From positions 1-64,000 of the forward strand of contig NZ_FTPU01000014.1 of NCBI RefSeq assembly GCF_900108115.1: a DNA stretch of 64,000 nt. Direction: 5' to 3'. This document shows positions 36,363 through 45,288 of this stretch, piece after piece (position 1 is the stretch's first letter; each line of letters opens with the position of its first letter). Below the pieces are notes generated by a model. The model did not search any database. It worked only from the letters and a program-made list of their open reading frames with translations, and was not told the origin of the DNA. The position numbers and the translations under genes were made by a program. The DNA is from Epilithonimonas bovis DSM 19482 (lineage in GTDB: Bacteria; Bacteroidota; Bacteroidia; Flavobacteriales; Weeksellaceae).

Positions 36363-36410
36363 TAAAATTTATTGTTTTCTGATTTTGACAAGATACTATT
36401 TTTCATCAAA

Positions 36411-36435
36411 AAAACCAAAGAATATCTTTGGTTTT
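36411..36435 (-). terminator. Terminator after the OsmC peroxidase gene
   Basis: AAAACCAAAGA (36411-36421) pairs with TCTTTGGTTTT (36425-36435) over 11 bp. On the minus strand it is followed by a T-run, the right orientation for the gene ending at 36572. Confidence 0.78.
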
Positions 36436-36571
36436 ACATTTTTATCGTGGCATATTTTAACTTAAAAAAGCCAATCTATAATTAGTATGACCCTAAAAAA
36501 CCGCAGGATTATATTTACATTCAACAAATTGTTGATTTAAGATAAAACCTGTAGATTTTTGAAATCAATTC

Positions 36572-36985
36572 CTAATTCTCCAGAGTTGCCGCCAATGTTT
36601 TTTCAAAGCTAAAAGCAACGCTTACCGGGCATTTTTCTTTAGCTTCTTTTGCAATTTTTTGGAATTCTTCTTCGGAAATTCCGGGAACTTTTGCATTTAA
36701 CGTTAATTCAGATAAACTTACTTTTCCGTCTACAAAACTTATTTTGCAGTCTGTTTCCAATATTTCCGGTGTGTAGCCCGCTTCGGTCAGCAGTGATGAT
36801 GTCATCATTGCAAAACATCCCGCATGCGCTGCGGCCAGTAATTCTTCAGGATTAGTGCCAACACCGTCTTCAAACCTGCTTTTAAACGAATATTGAGTAT
36901 TGTCCAGTACTGTACTTTGAGTGGATAAAACTCCGCTGCCTTCTTTTACCGTACCTTTCCATACGGCTTTTGCACTTCTTTTCAT
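36572..36985 (-). CDS. osmC: OsmC-family peroxidase
   Basis: 137 residues. It starts MKRSAKAVWKGTVKEGSG, with catalytic cysteines Cys57 (HAGCFAM) and Cys119 (EKCPVS) and the TNPEELLAAAHAGCF block typical of the OsmC subfamily. It reduces organic hydroperoxides, probably with lipoyl or thiol reductants. It is a single gene with a downstream terminator and no visible operator. The symbol is by subfamily resemblance. Confidence 0.9.
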   Translation of the reverse strand: MKRSAKAVWKGTVKEGSGVLSTQSTVLDNTQYSFKSRFEDGVGTNPEELLAAAHAGCFAMMTSSLLTEAGYTPEILETDCKISFVDGKVSLSELTLNAKVPGISEEEFQKIAKEAKEKCPVSVAFSFEKTLAATLEN

Positions 36986-37140
36986 ATGTAAATATTTTTA
37001 TTGTTTTTAAAGATCATTTGGAATCTGTGATTTCATATTTTCAATGTTGGATATTATAATTTGTTAATACAAAGGCGTTTTTTTTTAAAATTAATTGTTT
37101 TGTAAATTTCAAATTGAATCAAAATCCCTTAATGCTTTTA

Positions 37141-37581
37141 TCAGTCCCAGTCTGCCGCTACAAATTTCATCGTCGTATTGCCTCCGGAAAGATTAAGAAA
37201 ATGGCCTTCCAATTTGTATTGTGTCATATTGGGCAAATCTTTACCAAACTGCTCTTCCAGTTTCATACGGCCGTCGCAATACATCATAGTAGATCCTACA
37301 CCGGAAAATTTTGCTTTGCCTTTATCAAATTCTGCCGTAAAAAACATTCCGTTACATCCCATTTTTGCGGTGTAGCGGTTAGGCGCATCACTTTCTTTTG
37401 TTAAATCCATGTTAGCCTCTAATTTTGTAAGATCTTCTTTGGTGAAATCTTTATATTCAACCAGCATCCATTTTCTGTTAATATTTTCCATCATTCCTTT
37501 ATTATCTTTATTGGATGTCTTACAGGATACGGCTAAAAACAGGATTAATGATAAAACCCCAATCGATTTTAAAACTTTCAT
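37141..37581 (-). CDS. META-domain (HslJ-like) lipoprotein
   Basis: 146 residues from the ATG at 37581; an upstream start at 37611 would add ten residues that spoil the leader. The signal ends AVSC (Cys20). The META/HslJ fold is suggested by NRKWMLVEYKD, MGCNGMFFTAEF and MMYCDGRMKLEEQF; the pair of cysteines in GCNG and YCDG is also typical. Such proteins are tied to heat-induced or novobiocin tolerance in E. coli, with no known enzyme activity. It is divergent from the S46 peptidase gene. Confidence 0.84.
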   Translation of the reverse strand: MKVLKSIGVLSLILFLAVSCKTSNKDNKGMMENINRKWMLVEYKDFTKEDLTKLEANMDLTKESDAPNRYTAKMGCNGMFFTAEFDKGKAKFSGVGSTMMYCDGRMKLEEQFGKDLPNMTQYKLEGHFLNLSGGNTTMKFVAADWD

Positions 37582-37667
37582 AAGGTGTGATTTACCTGAT
37601 CTGTTAACCAAATCCGTACCATTAGATTTAAAATAATCAGTAAATTAGCGACAAAATAATATTCTCA

Positions 37668-39803
37668 ATGAAAAAAATATTTTTAGCATTAACCCTGATT
37701 CTGGGATATGCACAAATGAGAGCAGATGAAGGTATGTGGCTTCTGATGCTTGTAAAACGCCTGAACGGTGTAGATATGCAAAAAGAAGGTTTGCACCTGA
37801 CACCAGAAGAGATCTACTCTGTGAATAACTCGAGCCTGAAAGATGCTATCGTGAGCTTTGGCGGTTTCTGTACCGGCGAAATCGTTTCTAACCAAGGTTT
37901 GATTTTCACCAATCACCACTGTGGTTATGATGCTGTTGCTGCAGCTTCTACATCAGAAAAAGATTATCTTAAAAATGGTTTTTGGGCCATGAAACCGAAT
38001 GAAGAGTTCAATGCTAAAAATCTGTATGTCAGATTTCTGGTAAGGATGGACGATGTCTCTGCAAGAATCAATGCAAAACTGAATAACAATATGTCTGCTG
38101 CGGACAGAAAAGCGGTTATCGATGCAGAATATAAAGCCATCCAAACAGAAAATTCTGAAAACGGAAAATACACTGTTGTTGTGAGAGATTTTTTCAACGG
38201 CAACGAGTTCTATTATTTTGTTTATCAAGACTATAAAGACATTCGTCTTGTCGGCGCTCCGCCATCCTCATTGGGAAAATTTGGTGGTGATACAGATAAC
38301 TGGGAATGGCCAAGACATACGGCAGACTTTACTGTTTTCCGTGTCTATGCAGACGCTAACGGAAACCCGGCAGAATATTCTGAAACCAACCAACCTCTGA
38401 AACCAAAACATTTCCTACCGGTTTCCCTTAAGGGTTACAAACCTGGAGACTTCACCATGATCCTTGGATATCCGGGAAGAACCAACCGTTATTTGACTTC
38501 GTACGGCATCGAACAGATGGTAGACAAAGATTATCCGGCTTGGGTAGATGCATCCAAAGTGGCAATGGACGTCATGAAAAAATATATGGATAAAGATAAA
38601 GCCACTCAGTTAGATTATGCTTCTCAATACGCCAGTGTGGCCAACTATTGGAAAAACAGAGCCGGAACCATCGACGCTGTAAAGAAAAACGGAACCGTTG
38701 CAGAGAAACAAAAAACCGAAGAGATCTACAACCAGTGGGCTGCACAATCCGCCAACGAAAGCACTTATAATGCTGTATTACCGGAAATTAAAGCTTATTA
38801 TCAGCAGGTCTCTGCCAGAAACGTGGAGCGCAATTACGCCTCTATCCTGCAAAGAAATGCCCATTACATAGGAGTAGCTTACCAGCTGGGAAGCCTTTTC
38901 AAAACTTATGCTGATCAGGATGATGCAGGAAAAACAGCCATGAAACAAAAAGTTTTGGACGCAGTAGACAAAGCTTATGACGGTTTCCACGATAATGTAG
39001 AAGGCAAAATGCTGAATTCTTTAGCCGCACTTTATAAATCAAGAGTTGCCAAAGATGTTGCTTCGCCAACGATCCTTGCCGCTGATGCTAACAGCCTGTC
39101 CACTATGGCTTACGAATCGATCTTTGCGAATGAAAAATCTGCACTTTTGTTTGTAGAAAACCCTGACCGCTTAAAAATTGATGCTGATAAGCTAAGACAA
39201 TTTGCCAATGGCATTGTTGAAGATCAAAAATTGGGAATAGAAAAGTATTCTAAAATTGATGAGAATTTTGCAAAAAACAGCAGATTGTTTTTAGATGGGC
39301 TTAGAAAAGCGCAACCAGAAAGAAAATTCTATCCGGATGCCAACTCTACAATGAGGTTGACTTATGGTACCGTGCAAACTTTACCAAAAAGAAATGACAG
39401 AAACTATAAGGGGATCAAAGAAAATTACTATACCGATATCAACGGAATGGTTGCCAAATATAAAAAAGGTGATGAAGAATTTGACCTTCCTCAGAAAGTC
39501 CTGGATCTTGCCAAGAAAAAAGATTACGGACAGTACGCTGATAGAAAAGGCGGTTTTATGCCTATCAACTTCTTATCCAACAATGATATTACCGGCGGTA
39601 ATTCTGGTTCGCCAATCATCGACGGAGACGGTAACCTACTTGGGCTTGCCTTTGACGGTAACAGCGAGGCTCTAAGTGGTGACATCGTTTTTGAACCTAA
39701 CTTACAAAGAACCATCAATGTGGATGTAAGATATGTACTTTGGGTCATCGACAAATATGCCGGAGCTACAAGGCTCATCAGCGAGCTGACTTTGGTAAAA
39801 TAG
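37668..39803 (+). CDS. S46-family dipeptidyl-peptidase, DPP7-type specificity predicted
   Basis: 711 residues with a signal peptide of about 19 residues. The catalytic triad is visible as His84 (NHHCGYDA), an Asp in NWEWPRHTADF (about 219-220) and Ser646 (GGNSGSPIID). The residue 18 positions after the Ser, in LAFDGNSEALSGD, is Gly664. In this family Gly there marks DPP7 (bulky hydrophobic P1), whereas Arg marks DPP11 (acidic P1). So a periplasmic enzyme removing hydrophobic-ending dipeptides is predicted. It serves peptide nutrition in asaccharolytic Bacteroidota. A terminator follows. Confidence 0.93.
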   Translation: MKKIFLALTLILGYAQMRADEGMWLLMLVKRLNGVDMQKEGLHLTPEEIYSVNNSSLKDAIVSFGGFCTGEIVSNQGLIFTNHHCGYDAVAAASTSEKDYLKNGFWAMKPNEEFNAKNLYVRFLVRMDDVSARINAKLNNNMSAADRKAVIDAEYKAIQTENSENGKYTVVVRDFFNGNEFYYFVYQDYKDIRLVGAPPSSLGKFGGDTDNWEWPRHTADFTVFRVYADANGNPAEYSETNQPLKPKHFLPVSLKGYKPGDFTMILGYPGRTNRYLTSYGIEQMVDKDYPAWVDASKVAMDVMKKYMDKDKATQLDYASQYASVANYWKNRAGTIDAVKKNGTVAEKQKTEEIYNQWAAQSANESTYNAVLPEIKAYYQQVSARNVERNYASILQRNAHYIGVAYQLGSLFKTYADQDDAGKTAMKQKVLDAVDKAYDGFHDNVEGKMLNSLAALYKSRVAKDVASPTILAADANSLSTMAYESIFANEKSALLFVENPDRLKIDADKLRQFANGIVEDQKLGIEKYSKIDENFAKNSRLFLDGLRKAQPERKFYPDANSTMRLTYGTVQTLPKRNDRNYKGIKENYYTDINGMVAKYKKGDEEFDLPQKVLDLAKKKDYGQYADRKGGFMPINFLSNNDITGGNSGSPIIDGDGNLLGLAFDGNSEALSGDIVFEPNLQRTINVDVRYVLWVIDKYAGATRLISELTLVK

Positions 39804-39826
39804 AAACCAATCATATTATAATATAT

Positions 39827-39856
39827 AATCCACCAAGATTTTGGTGGATTTTTTGT
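39827..39856 (+). terminator. Terminator after the S46 peptidase
   Basis: AATCCACCAA (39827-39836) and TTGGTGGATT (39841-39850) form a 10-bp stem with a 4-nt loop, followed by TTTTTG. Confidence 0.85.
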
Positions 39857-39914
39857 TATACCACGATGAAAATATTATAATTAAATTTTTTGTAAATTAG
39901 AGAAATCAATTTTT

Positions 39915-40985
39915 ATGAGTTTACGGTCATTATTTCACTGGTCTTACATTTTTCCGGTTTTATCATTAGTTTATTATTTGCTGGGAATAACGGATGACAG
40001 TCCTTTACTGGCAGCATTAGGTGGCGTTTTTTTAATTAGCTCTGTATTGGGAGCTGTACACCATGCCGAGGTCGTAGCGCACAAAGTTGGGGAACCATTC
40101 GGCACCATTATTCTTGCGATAGCCATTACCGTTTTGGAAGTAGGCCTTATTGTATCATTAATGATCGCCGGTGGAAAAGAAACAGACACATTAGCCAGGG
40201 ACACTGTCTTTGCTGCAATTATGCTCATTCTTAATGGTATCATGGGTGCCTGTCTGTTAGTAGGAGGCATCAAGTTCAAAGAACAGTTTTTTGCCAGGAC
40301 CTCCGGCAACATGGCGCTTATCAGTTTGGTAGCCATTGTAGTCATGACCTTAATCTTACCCAATTATACAACCACAGAATCGTCCGCAACATTCAGTACG
40401 GCGCAGCTCATTTTTTTCTCAGTTGCATGCCTCGTTATCTACAGTACATTTCTAATGGTTCAAACAGTGAGGCACCGTAATTATTTTTTACCCGAAAATG
40501 ATGATGAACCGCACGCAGATCCGCCATCCACCACGACAAGTATTGTCAGTCTGATTTTTCTCATTATATGCCTTGGCGTTGTTGTATTTTTAGCCAAAGC
40601 ACTTTCACCAAAGATAGAAGAGATGGTACACAGTGTGGGTGCCCCAAAATCATTGGTTGGTGTAATCATTGCAGCCGTGGTCCTATTACCCGAAGGCATG
40701 GCAGCCATCAAGGCAGCCAGAAGAAACCAGTTCCAGACCAGTCTTAATCTGGCATTGGGCTCAGCATTGGCCAGTATCGGGTTAACTATACCTTGCGTTG
40801 CCGTGGTCTGCATTGTACTTGATCTGCCATTGGTATTGGGACTGGATATCAAGTCTATGATTCTGCTTGCACTTTCGCTGTATACAGTAATGCTGTCACT
40901 CAATCGTGGGAAAACCAATGTTCTGTATGGCCTTGTATTATTGGTTAATCTATTTGCCTATATTTTCACAGTAATTGTTCCATAA
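39915..40985 (+). CDS. Ca2+/H+ antiporter, ChaA-like
   Basis: 356 residues, about eleven membrane segments. The two Ca2+/cation-exchanger repeats are seen as HHAEVVAHKVGEPFGTIILA...VLEVGLI and LVGVIIAAVVLLPEGMAAIKAARRN. The acidic residues in GEPFG and LPEG are family ion-binding positions. It exports Ca2+ (and possibly Na+ or K+) against protons. A short loop ENDDEPHADPP in the middle is acidic. A shortened acetyltransferase gene follows 19 nt downstream. Confidence 0.9.
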   Translation: MSLRSLFHWSYIFPVLSLVYYLLGITDDSPLLAALGGVFLISSVLGAVHHAEVVAHKVGEPFGTIILAIAITVLEVGLIVSLMIAGGKETDTLARDTVFAAIMLILNGIMGACLLVGGIKFKEQFFARTSGNMALISLVAIVVMTLILPNYTTTESSATFSTAQLIFFSVACLVIYSTFLMVQTVRHRNYFLPENDDEPHADPPSTTTSIVSLIFLIICLGVVVFLAKALSPKIEEMVHSVGAPKSLVGVIIAAVVLLPEGMAAIKAARRNQFQTSLNLALGSALASIGLTIPCVAVVCIVLDLPLVLGLDIKSMILLALSLYTVMLSLNRGKTNVLYGLVLLVNLFAYIFTVIVP

Positions 40986-41004
40986 ATTTCATTAATTTTA
41001 TCTA

Positions 41005-41507
41005 ATGAAAATTTTTGAAACAGAACGCCTGATCCTAAAACCGCAGATACAGGCGATGCCGATTTTTTTCTGAAGCTATACAATATGCCTTCCTTCATAA
41101 AAAATATTGGAGACAGAAAACTCAAAACTAAGGAGGATGCCGAGACATATAATACTAAACGTTTTCTCCCGCAATTCCAGAAATTAGGTTTTGGCAATTA
41201 TGTTGTCATACTAAAAGAAGACGGTTCCAAAATTGGTGCTGTAGGAATATTTGAACGGGATGGCCTGGATGTTCTGGATATTGGCTTTTCTTTTTTTGAG
41301 AAATATGGAGGAAAAGGTTACGCTTACGAATCTGCATCCCGCCTAAAAGAGGCAGCAGCGCTTGATTTTGGAGTAAAAAAACTAAGCGCTATTACGACAA
41401 CCGATAATTTTTCTTCTCAAAAATTGATTGAGAAACTGGGACTCAAGTTTCAAAAGATGGTAAGAATCCCTGACGATGAGAAAGAACTGAGGTACTATGA
41501 AAATTAA
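41005..41507 (+). pseudogene. GNAT acetyltransferase (RimJ/RimL type) with a one-base deletion
   Basis: The ATG at 41005 gives MKIFETERLILKP, the classical start of RimJ/RimL-like acetyltransferases, but the frame ends at TGA after IFF. From 41046 the next frame reads DTGDADFFLKLYNMPSF and runs to 41507 through GFGNYVVILKEDGSKIGAVGIFERD and YAYESASRLKEAA. One missing base around 41044-41046 explains both. Without it the product would be about 168 residues. A shorter product from ATG 41085 lacks the first strand and is unlikely to work. Its stop overlaps the next gene by 11 nt. It may be a genuine lesion or a sequence error. Confidence 0.85.
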
Positions 41508-41970
41508 TCTTAGCCATCGGACAGACGTTATCCCACAAAAAAAGTTAGTCGGCTTGAGTACTTTGACATCTTTTCAGGATGATCAAACAGCACTTCTTTG
41601 GAAAAAATTCATGATGAGACGAAAAGAAATCAGCAACCGGGTTTCCGCCAACTTATTTTCCCTACAGATCTACCCGGCTAATTTTTCTCCCCATCAACCG
41701 TTTACTAAATATGCATTGGCCGAGGTCTCTGATTTTGCCGATATGCCAGAAGAATTTGAAACCTTCGAATTACAGAGTGGGAAATATTTCGTTTTTAATT
41801 ACAAAGGCAAAGCGGAAAACGGGCCGGAGATTTTCAGATATATTTTCCAAAACTTCCTTCCGGAAAACAACTTAGAAGTGGACAGCAGGCCACATTTTGA
41901 GATTTTCGGAGAAGATTATAATCCGAATGACGATTCTGCACAAGAAGAAATTTGGATTCCGGTGAAATAG
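41497..41970 (+). CDS. GyrI-like / effector-binding-domain protein
   Basis: 157 residues, no signal peptide. The pattern KLVGLSTLTSFQDDQTALLWKKF near the start and YALAEVSDFADMPEEFETFELQSGKYFVFNYKG in the middle is that of stand-alone GyrI-like (AraC effector-binding) domains. These bind small amphipathic ligands. It overlaps the frameshifted acetyltransferase, so the two were probably one transcription unit. It ends 2 nt before the convergent bcp stop. Confidence 0.8.
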   Translation: MKINLSHRTDVIPQKKLVGLSTLTSFQDDQTALLWKKFMMRRKEISNRVSANLFSLQIYPANFSPHQPFTKYALAEVSDFADMPEEFETFELQSGKYFVFNYKGKAENGPEIFRYIFQNFLPENNLEVDSRPHFEIFGEDYNPNDDSAQEEIWIPVK

Positions 41971-41971
41971 A

Positions 41972-42418
41972 TTATTCCAAAATCTGAGCGGCGTGATCTT
42001 TGGTCTTTACTTTATCTATAACCTTGGTACAGATGCCTTTCTCATCAAAAATAAAGGTAGTACGCACAATGCCCATAAATTCCCTGCCCATAAATTTCTT
42101 CAGCTGCCAAACACCAAATTGATTGATAATATCATGGTTTTCATCAGCAATGACATCAAATGGCAATGCATTTTTTTCACTGAAGTTTTTTTGACGTTTC
42201 ACAGAGTCCGCACTCACGCCAAGCAGCTGGTAGCCGTCTTTTTCCAGAAAAGAATAATTATCGCGCAAATTACAGGCCTCTGCCGTGCAACCAGGCGTAC
42301 TGGCCTTTGGGTAAAAGTAAATAATTAGTTTTTTACCTATTAGTTTTTGAGAATCGATTTGTTCCCCGTTTTGATTTGTTCCGATAAATTCTGGCAAAGC
42401 GTCGCCAACCTGTAACAT
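41972..42418 (-). CDS. bcp: Thioredoxin-dependent thiol peroxidase (BCP/PrxQ)
   Basis: 148 residues from the ATG at 42418 (MLQVGDALPEF); the longer frame to 42448 adds MNYFCVKLKI, unlike the family. Peroxidatic Cys44 and resolving Cys49 are in TPGCTAEAC, the atypical 2-Cys PrxQ arrangement. It reduces H2O2 and alkyl hydroperoxides with thioredoxin. It is divergent from nth, with a palindromic repeat between the two genes. Confidence 0.93.
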   Translation of the reverse strand: MLQVGDALPEFIGTNQNGEQIDSQKLIGKKLIIYFYPKASTPGCTAEACNLRDNYSFLEKDGYQLLGVSADSVKRQKNFSEKNALPFDVIADENHDIINQFGVWQLKKFMGREFMGIVRTTFIFDEKGICTKVIDKVKTKDHAAQILE

Positions 42419-42434
42419 AATTTTTAATTTTACA

Positions 42435-42442
42435 CAAAAGTA
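42435..42442 (-). promoter_or_regulatory. -7 box for bcp
   Basis: The minus strand reads TACTTTTG, an exact TAnnTTTG match 16 nt before the chosen ATG at 42418. It also supports that start, since the longer frame would begin within a few bases of the box. No -33 TTTG was found. Confidence 0.42.
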
Positions 42443-42500
42443 ATTCATTCTTGAATTTTCATCGTGAATCTGATGTGAAATATTGAATAAATGCTGAAAA

Positions 42501-42611
42501 CCGCAGCCCGACTTGAGTGGAGCTCGTCATCGCGAGGGGCGCAACGATCTTTCAATACCAACGCTACATTCCTCGCGATGACAGCGGGAACGGAAGGCGG
42601 ATAAAGCTGCC
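42501..42611. repeat. Dispersed palindromic repeat, copy before nth
   Basis: Left flank GCAGCCCGACTTGAGTGGAG, hairpin arms GTCATCGCGAGG (42526-42537) and CCTCGCGATGAC (42571-42582), right flank AGCGGGAACGGAAGGCGGAT. It matches the unit at 26521-26640 in both flanks. Compared with that copy the arms differ by a paired T-to-C and A-to-G change that keeps the stem. Confidence 0.88.
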
Positions 42612-42628
42612 ATAAAAAAATATAAAAA

Positions 42629-43249
42629 ATGACAAAAAAGCAAAGAGCCCAAATGATCCAGGAAGAATTAGAAAAATTATACCCCGAAGTCCCTATCCCA
42701 CTGGATCACAAAGACCCTTTTACACTGATGGTTGCAGTGGCACTCTCTGCACAAACAACCGATAAAAAAGTGAATCAGGTAACACCTGCGCTTTTTGCCG
42801 TGGCAGACACACCCGAAAAAATGGCAAAACTGAGCGTAGAGCAGATCAAAAACCTGATCAAAGAAATTGGACTTTCCAACTCCAAAGCCAAAAACCTGAA
42901 AGGAATGGCAGAAATACTGGTTGAAAAACACCACTCTGTTGTACCACAAACGTATGAAGAACTGGAGGAATTGCCCGGTGTAGGTCACAAGACAGCATCT
43001 GTAGTCATGAGCCAGGGTTTTGGTTTCCCGGCGTTTCCTGTGGATACGCACATCCACAGGCTGATGACACAATGGAAGTTAACCTCGGGGAAAAATGTTG
43101 TAGAAACTGAAAAAGACGCCAAAAGTCTCTTTCCAAAATCCGTATGGAACAAACTCCATCTTCAAATCATTTTCTATGGTCGCGAGTATTCGCCCGCAAG
43201 AGGGAATAAAGAGAAAGATTTTTTAACGAAAATGTTATTTGACAAGTAA
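42629..43249 (+). CDS. nth: Endonuclease III, lacking the Fe-S cluster cysteines
   Basis: 206 residues. The helix-hairpin-helix glycosylase core is intact: LPGVGHKTASVV with catalytic Lys121 and VDTHIHRL with Asp139. Nth removes oxidised pyrimidines and nicks the abasic site. The usual C-terminal Cys-X6-Cys-X2-Cys-X5-Cys cluster loop is absent; after FYGREYSPARG the protein ends KEKDFLTKML and has no cysteine at all. Fe-S-less homologs are known in other lineages. Located divergently from bcp, behind a palindromic repeat. Confidence 0.92.
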   Translation: MTKKQRAQMIQEELEKLYPEVPIPLDHKDPFTLMVAVALSAQTTDKKVNQVTPALFAVADTPEKMAKLSVEQIKNLIKEIGLSNSKAKNLKGMAEILVEKHHSVVPQTYEELEELPGVGHKTASVVMSQGFGFPAFPVDTHIHRLMTQWKLTSGKNVVETEKDAKSLFPKSVWNKLHLQIIFYGREYSPARGNKEKDFLTKMLFDK

Positions 43250-43261
43250 CCGCTGTTATGA

Positions 43262-45079
43262 TCACTTAGCAGGCTTGATTACATTTTTGGCCCAGAGATC
43301 CATCTTTCTCTCAAGGATTTCTAAAGGAAGGCAACCCTGGCTTAGAACCTCATCATGAAATGCGGCCAGATTAAATTTTGACCCCAACTGTTTCTGATAT
43401 TTGTTTCTCAGCTCTCTGATTTTCATGGCACCTGCTTTATAACTCAAAGCCTGTCCCGGCATTGCCATATAACGCTCCACTTCGGCGGTGGCGCCAGCTT
43501 CGTCATAGGCAACGTTACTCAGAAAATATTGGATAGCCTGCTCTCGCGTCATCTGGCCAGTATGCAAACCGGTATCTATCACCAGGCGCACCGCCCGCAG
43601 CATCTCATCACTCAGAGAACCCATTTTTTGATAAGGGTCTGTGTAAAGGCCAAGCTCCTGGCCAAGCGACTCGCAGTAAAGCGCCCAACCTTCGCCGTAA
43701 GCGCCAATCCACCCAAACCGCATAAATTTGGGCAGCTTGGTATTCTCCTGTTGCAATGAGATCTGATAATGATGCCCGGGTATTGCTTCATGAAGAAAAA
43801 GAGACTCCATCCCCGAGGTCACATTGAATTTGCGCGGATCCGGGATTGGGATATAAAAAATACCTGGCCTGCTACCATCTGGGCTGCCTTGTATATACTC
43901 TGCACTGGCACTGGCCTCTCTGTATTTTTCGGTTTGTCTGATTTCGAAAGGCGTTTTTGGCGTTACATTAAACATGGTTTTCAACTTTGGTGTAATTTTA
44001 TCCAAAATTGACTGGAAACCCGCCAAGACCTCAGCAGAATTCTTATAAGGCATGGCTTTGGGATCACTTTTTACAAAATTTAGAAACTCATCCAGCGATC
44101 CTTTATAATTGAGCTGAGTCTTCACCTTTTCCATTTCTTTTCTCAACCTTTCTACTTCTGAGAGCCCCGTTTTGTGTATCTCGTCCGGTGTTTTATCAGT
44201 TGTTGTCCAGCTTTTTACATAATAGCTATAGATATTGCTACCATTCGGCAATGCATTATAGCCGTCAGTTAGCCTTGCTTTGGGCAGATACTCTTTCTCC
44301 AGGAAGTCAGCCATCTTCAGATACGCAGGAATCAGTTTGTTTTTGATAGCATCCTGATAAAGTTTAGAATACTTATTGGCAATAACAGGTGTAAAATCCT
44401 TAGGGAGATTCTTAACAGGACCGTAAAAAATATTTTTATCAAAATCGTCTGTGATAATCTCCTGGGCTCTAAGCTGTGGAATCATTTTTAAAACCAAAGC
44501 TTTGGGTAAAACAACATTATTGACGATTCCTGCTCGAAAGTTTGAGATCGCTGTATCCATCCATACCGGAAACTGATCAACCCTGCTTAGCCAGTTTTCG
44601 TAATCCTTTTCAGTTTTAAAGGGCTGTATGCCGCTGCCGCTTCCCAACATCGGGAAATCCAAAGGCAATCCGGAAAATTGTGTAAAAGGGATATACTCCG
44701 GATGGTAGGCGTAGCGTTCCTGTTTATCGATAATGGTATATTCCAGCACATCATACACCACTTTCCTGTCATCATCAAGGCTGTTGTAATCCACCAGCTT
44801 CAGCTGATTCTGTACAGAATTATAAAACGCAATTTCTTTTTTGATAAATGCCTGGCTAATATTGTTCGGCAATTGGTCATTATAACGGTTGTCGCCTTGA
44901 GATGTGGCTTCCAGCGGATAAAACTTAAGATATTCTTCATAATAACCGGCCGCTATAGAGTCCAGGTTGGGTGACTTCATAATATTGGCAGCGTTCAGCA
45001 TTGGTGAATCTTCTTTTTTGCAAGAAAAAAGAGCCGTAATAATGATAAAAAGGGAGAGCGTTTTAAGGAAAGAATTCAT
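43262..45079 (-). CDS. DUF885-family lipoprotein, probable metallopeptidase
   Basis: 605 residues with a lipobox LFSC (Cys20). The conserved metal motif HEAIPGHHYQ (around residue 437) and DEMLRAVRLVIDTGLHTGQMTREQAI are hallmarks of DUF885, whose HExxxHH-like pattern suggests a zinc peptidase; activity is not well established. It would be anchored in the periplasm or on the outer membrane. It is convergent with nth; the intervening gap is only 12 nt. Confidence 0.88.
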   Translation of the reverse strand: MNSFLKTLSLFIIITALFSCKKEDSPMLNAANIMKSPNLDSIAAGYYEEYLKFYPLEATSQGDNRYNDQLPNNISQAFIKKEIAFYNSVQNQLKLVDYNSLDDDRKVVYDVLEYTIIDKQERYAYHPEYIPFTQFSGLPLDFPMLGSGSGIQPFKTEKDYENWLSRVDQFPVWMDTAISNFRAGIVNNVVLPKALVLKMIPQLRAQEIITDDFDKNIFYGPVKNLPKDFTPVIANKYSKLYQDAIKNKLIPAYLKMADFLEKEYLPKARLTDGYNALPNGSNIYSYYVKSWTTTDKTPDEIHKTGLSEVERLRKEMEKVKTQLNYKGSLDEFLNFVKSDPKAMPYKNSAEVLAGFQSILDKITPKLKTMFNVTPKTPFEIRQTEKYREASASAEYIQGSPDGSRPGIFYIPIPDPRKFNVTSGMESLFLHEAIPGHHYQISLQQENTKLPKFMRFGWIGAYGEGWALYCESLGQELGLYTDPYQKMGSLSDEMLRAVRLVIDTGLHTGQMTREQAIQYFLSNVAYDEAGATAEVERYMAMPGQALSYKAGAMKIRELRNKYQKQLGSKFNLAAFHDEVLSQGCLPLEILERKMDLWAKNVIKPAK

Positions 45080-45237
45080 CTTAATAGAAAATATTTGGCA
45101 CTGTAAAGATAGGGTTTTAGATCAAGTATATTTTTATTTTGCTTCAAAACTTATTAGTCAAAAACATATTTTTAACGGTAAGAGAAGAGAATTAATAAAA
45201 ATAATAATCAAAAATTTTTCTCAATCATTCTATTTTT

Positions 45238-45245
45238 TATCTTTG
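45238..45245 (+). promoter_or_regulatory. -7 box ahead of the acidic hypothetical gene
   Basis: TATCTTTG matches TAnnTTTG, 43 nt before the ATG at 45289. The spacer 45080-45288 is otherwise very AT-rich and shows no gene. Confidence 0.4.
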
Positions 45246-45288
45246 TTATGCACTAATAAAACATTTATTTATAATTATTATCCTTATA

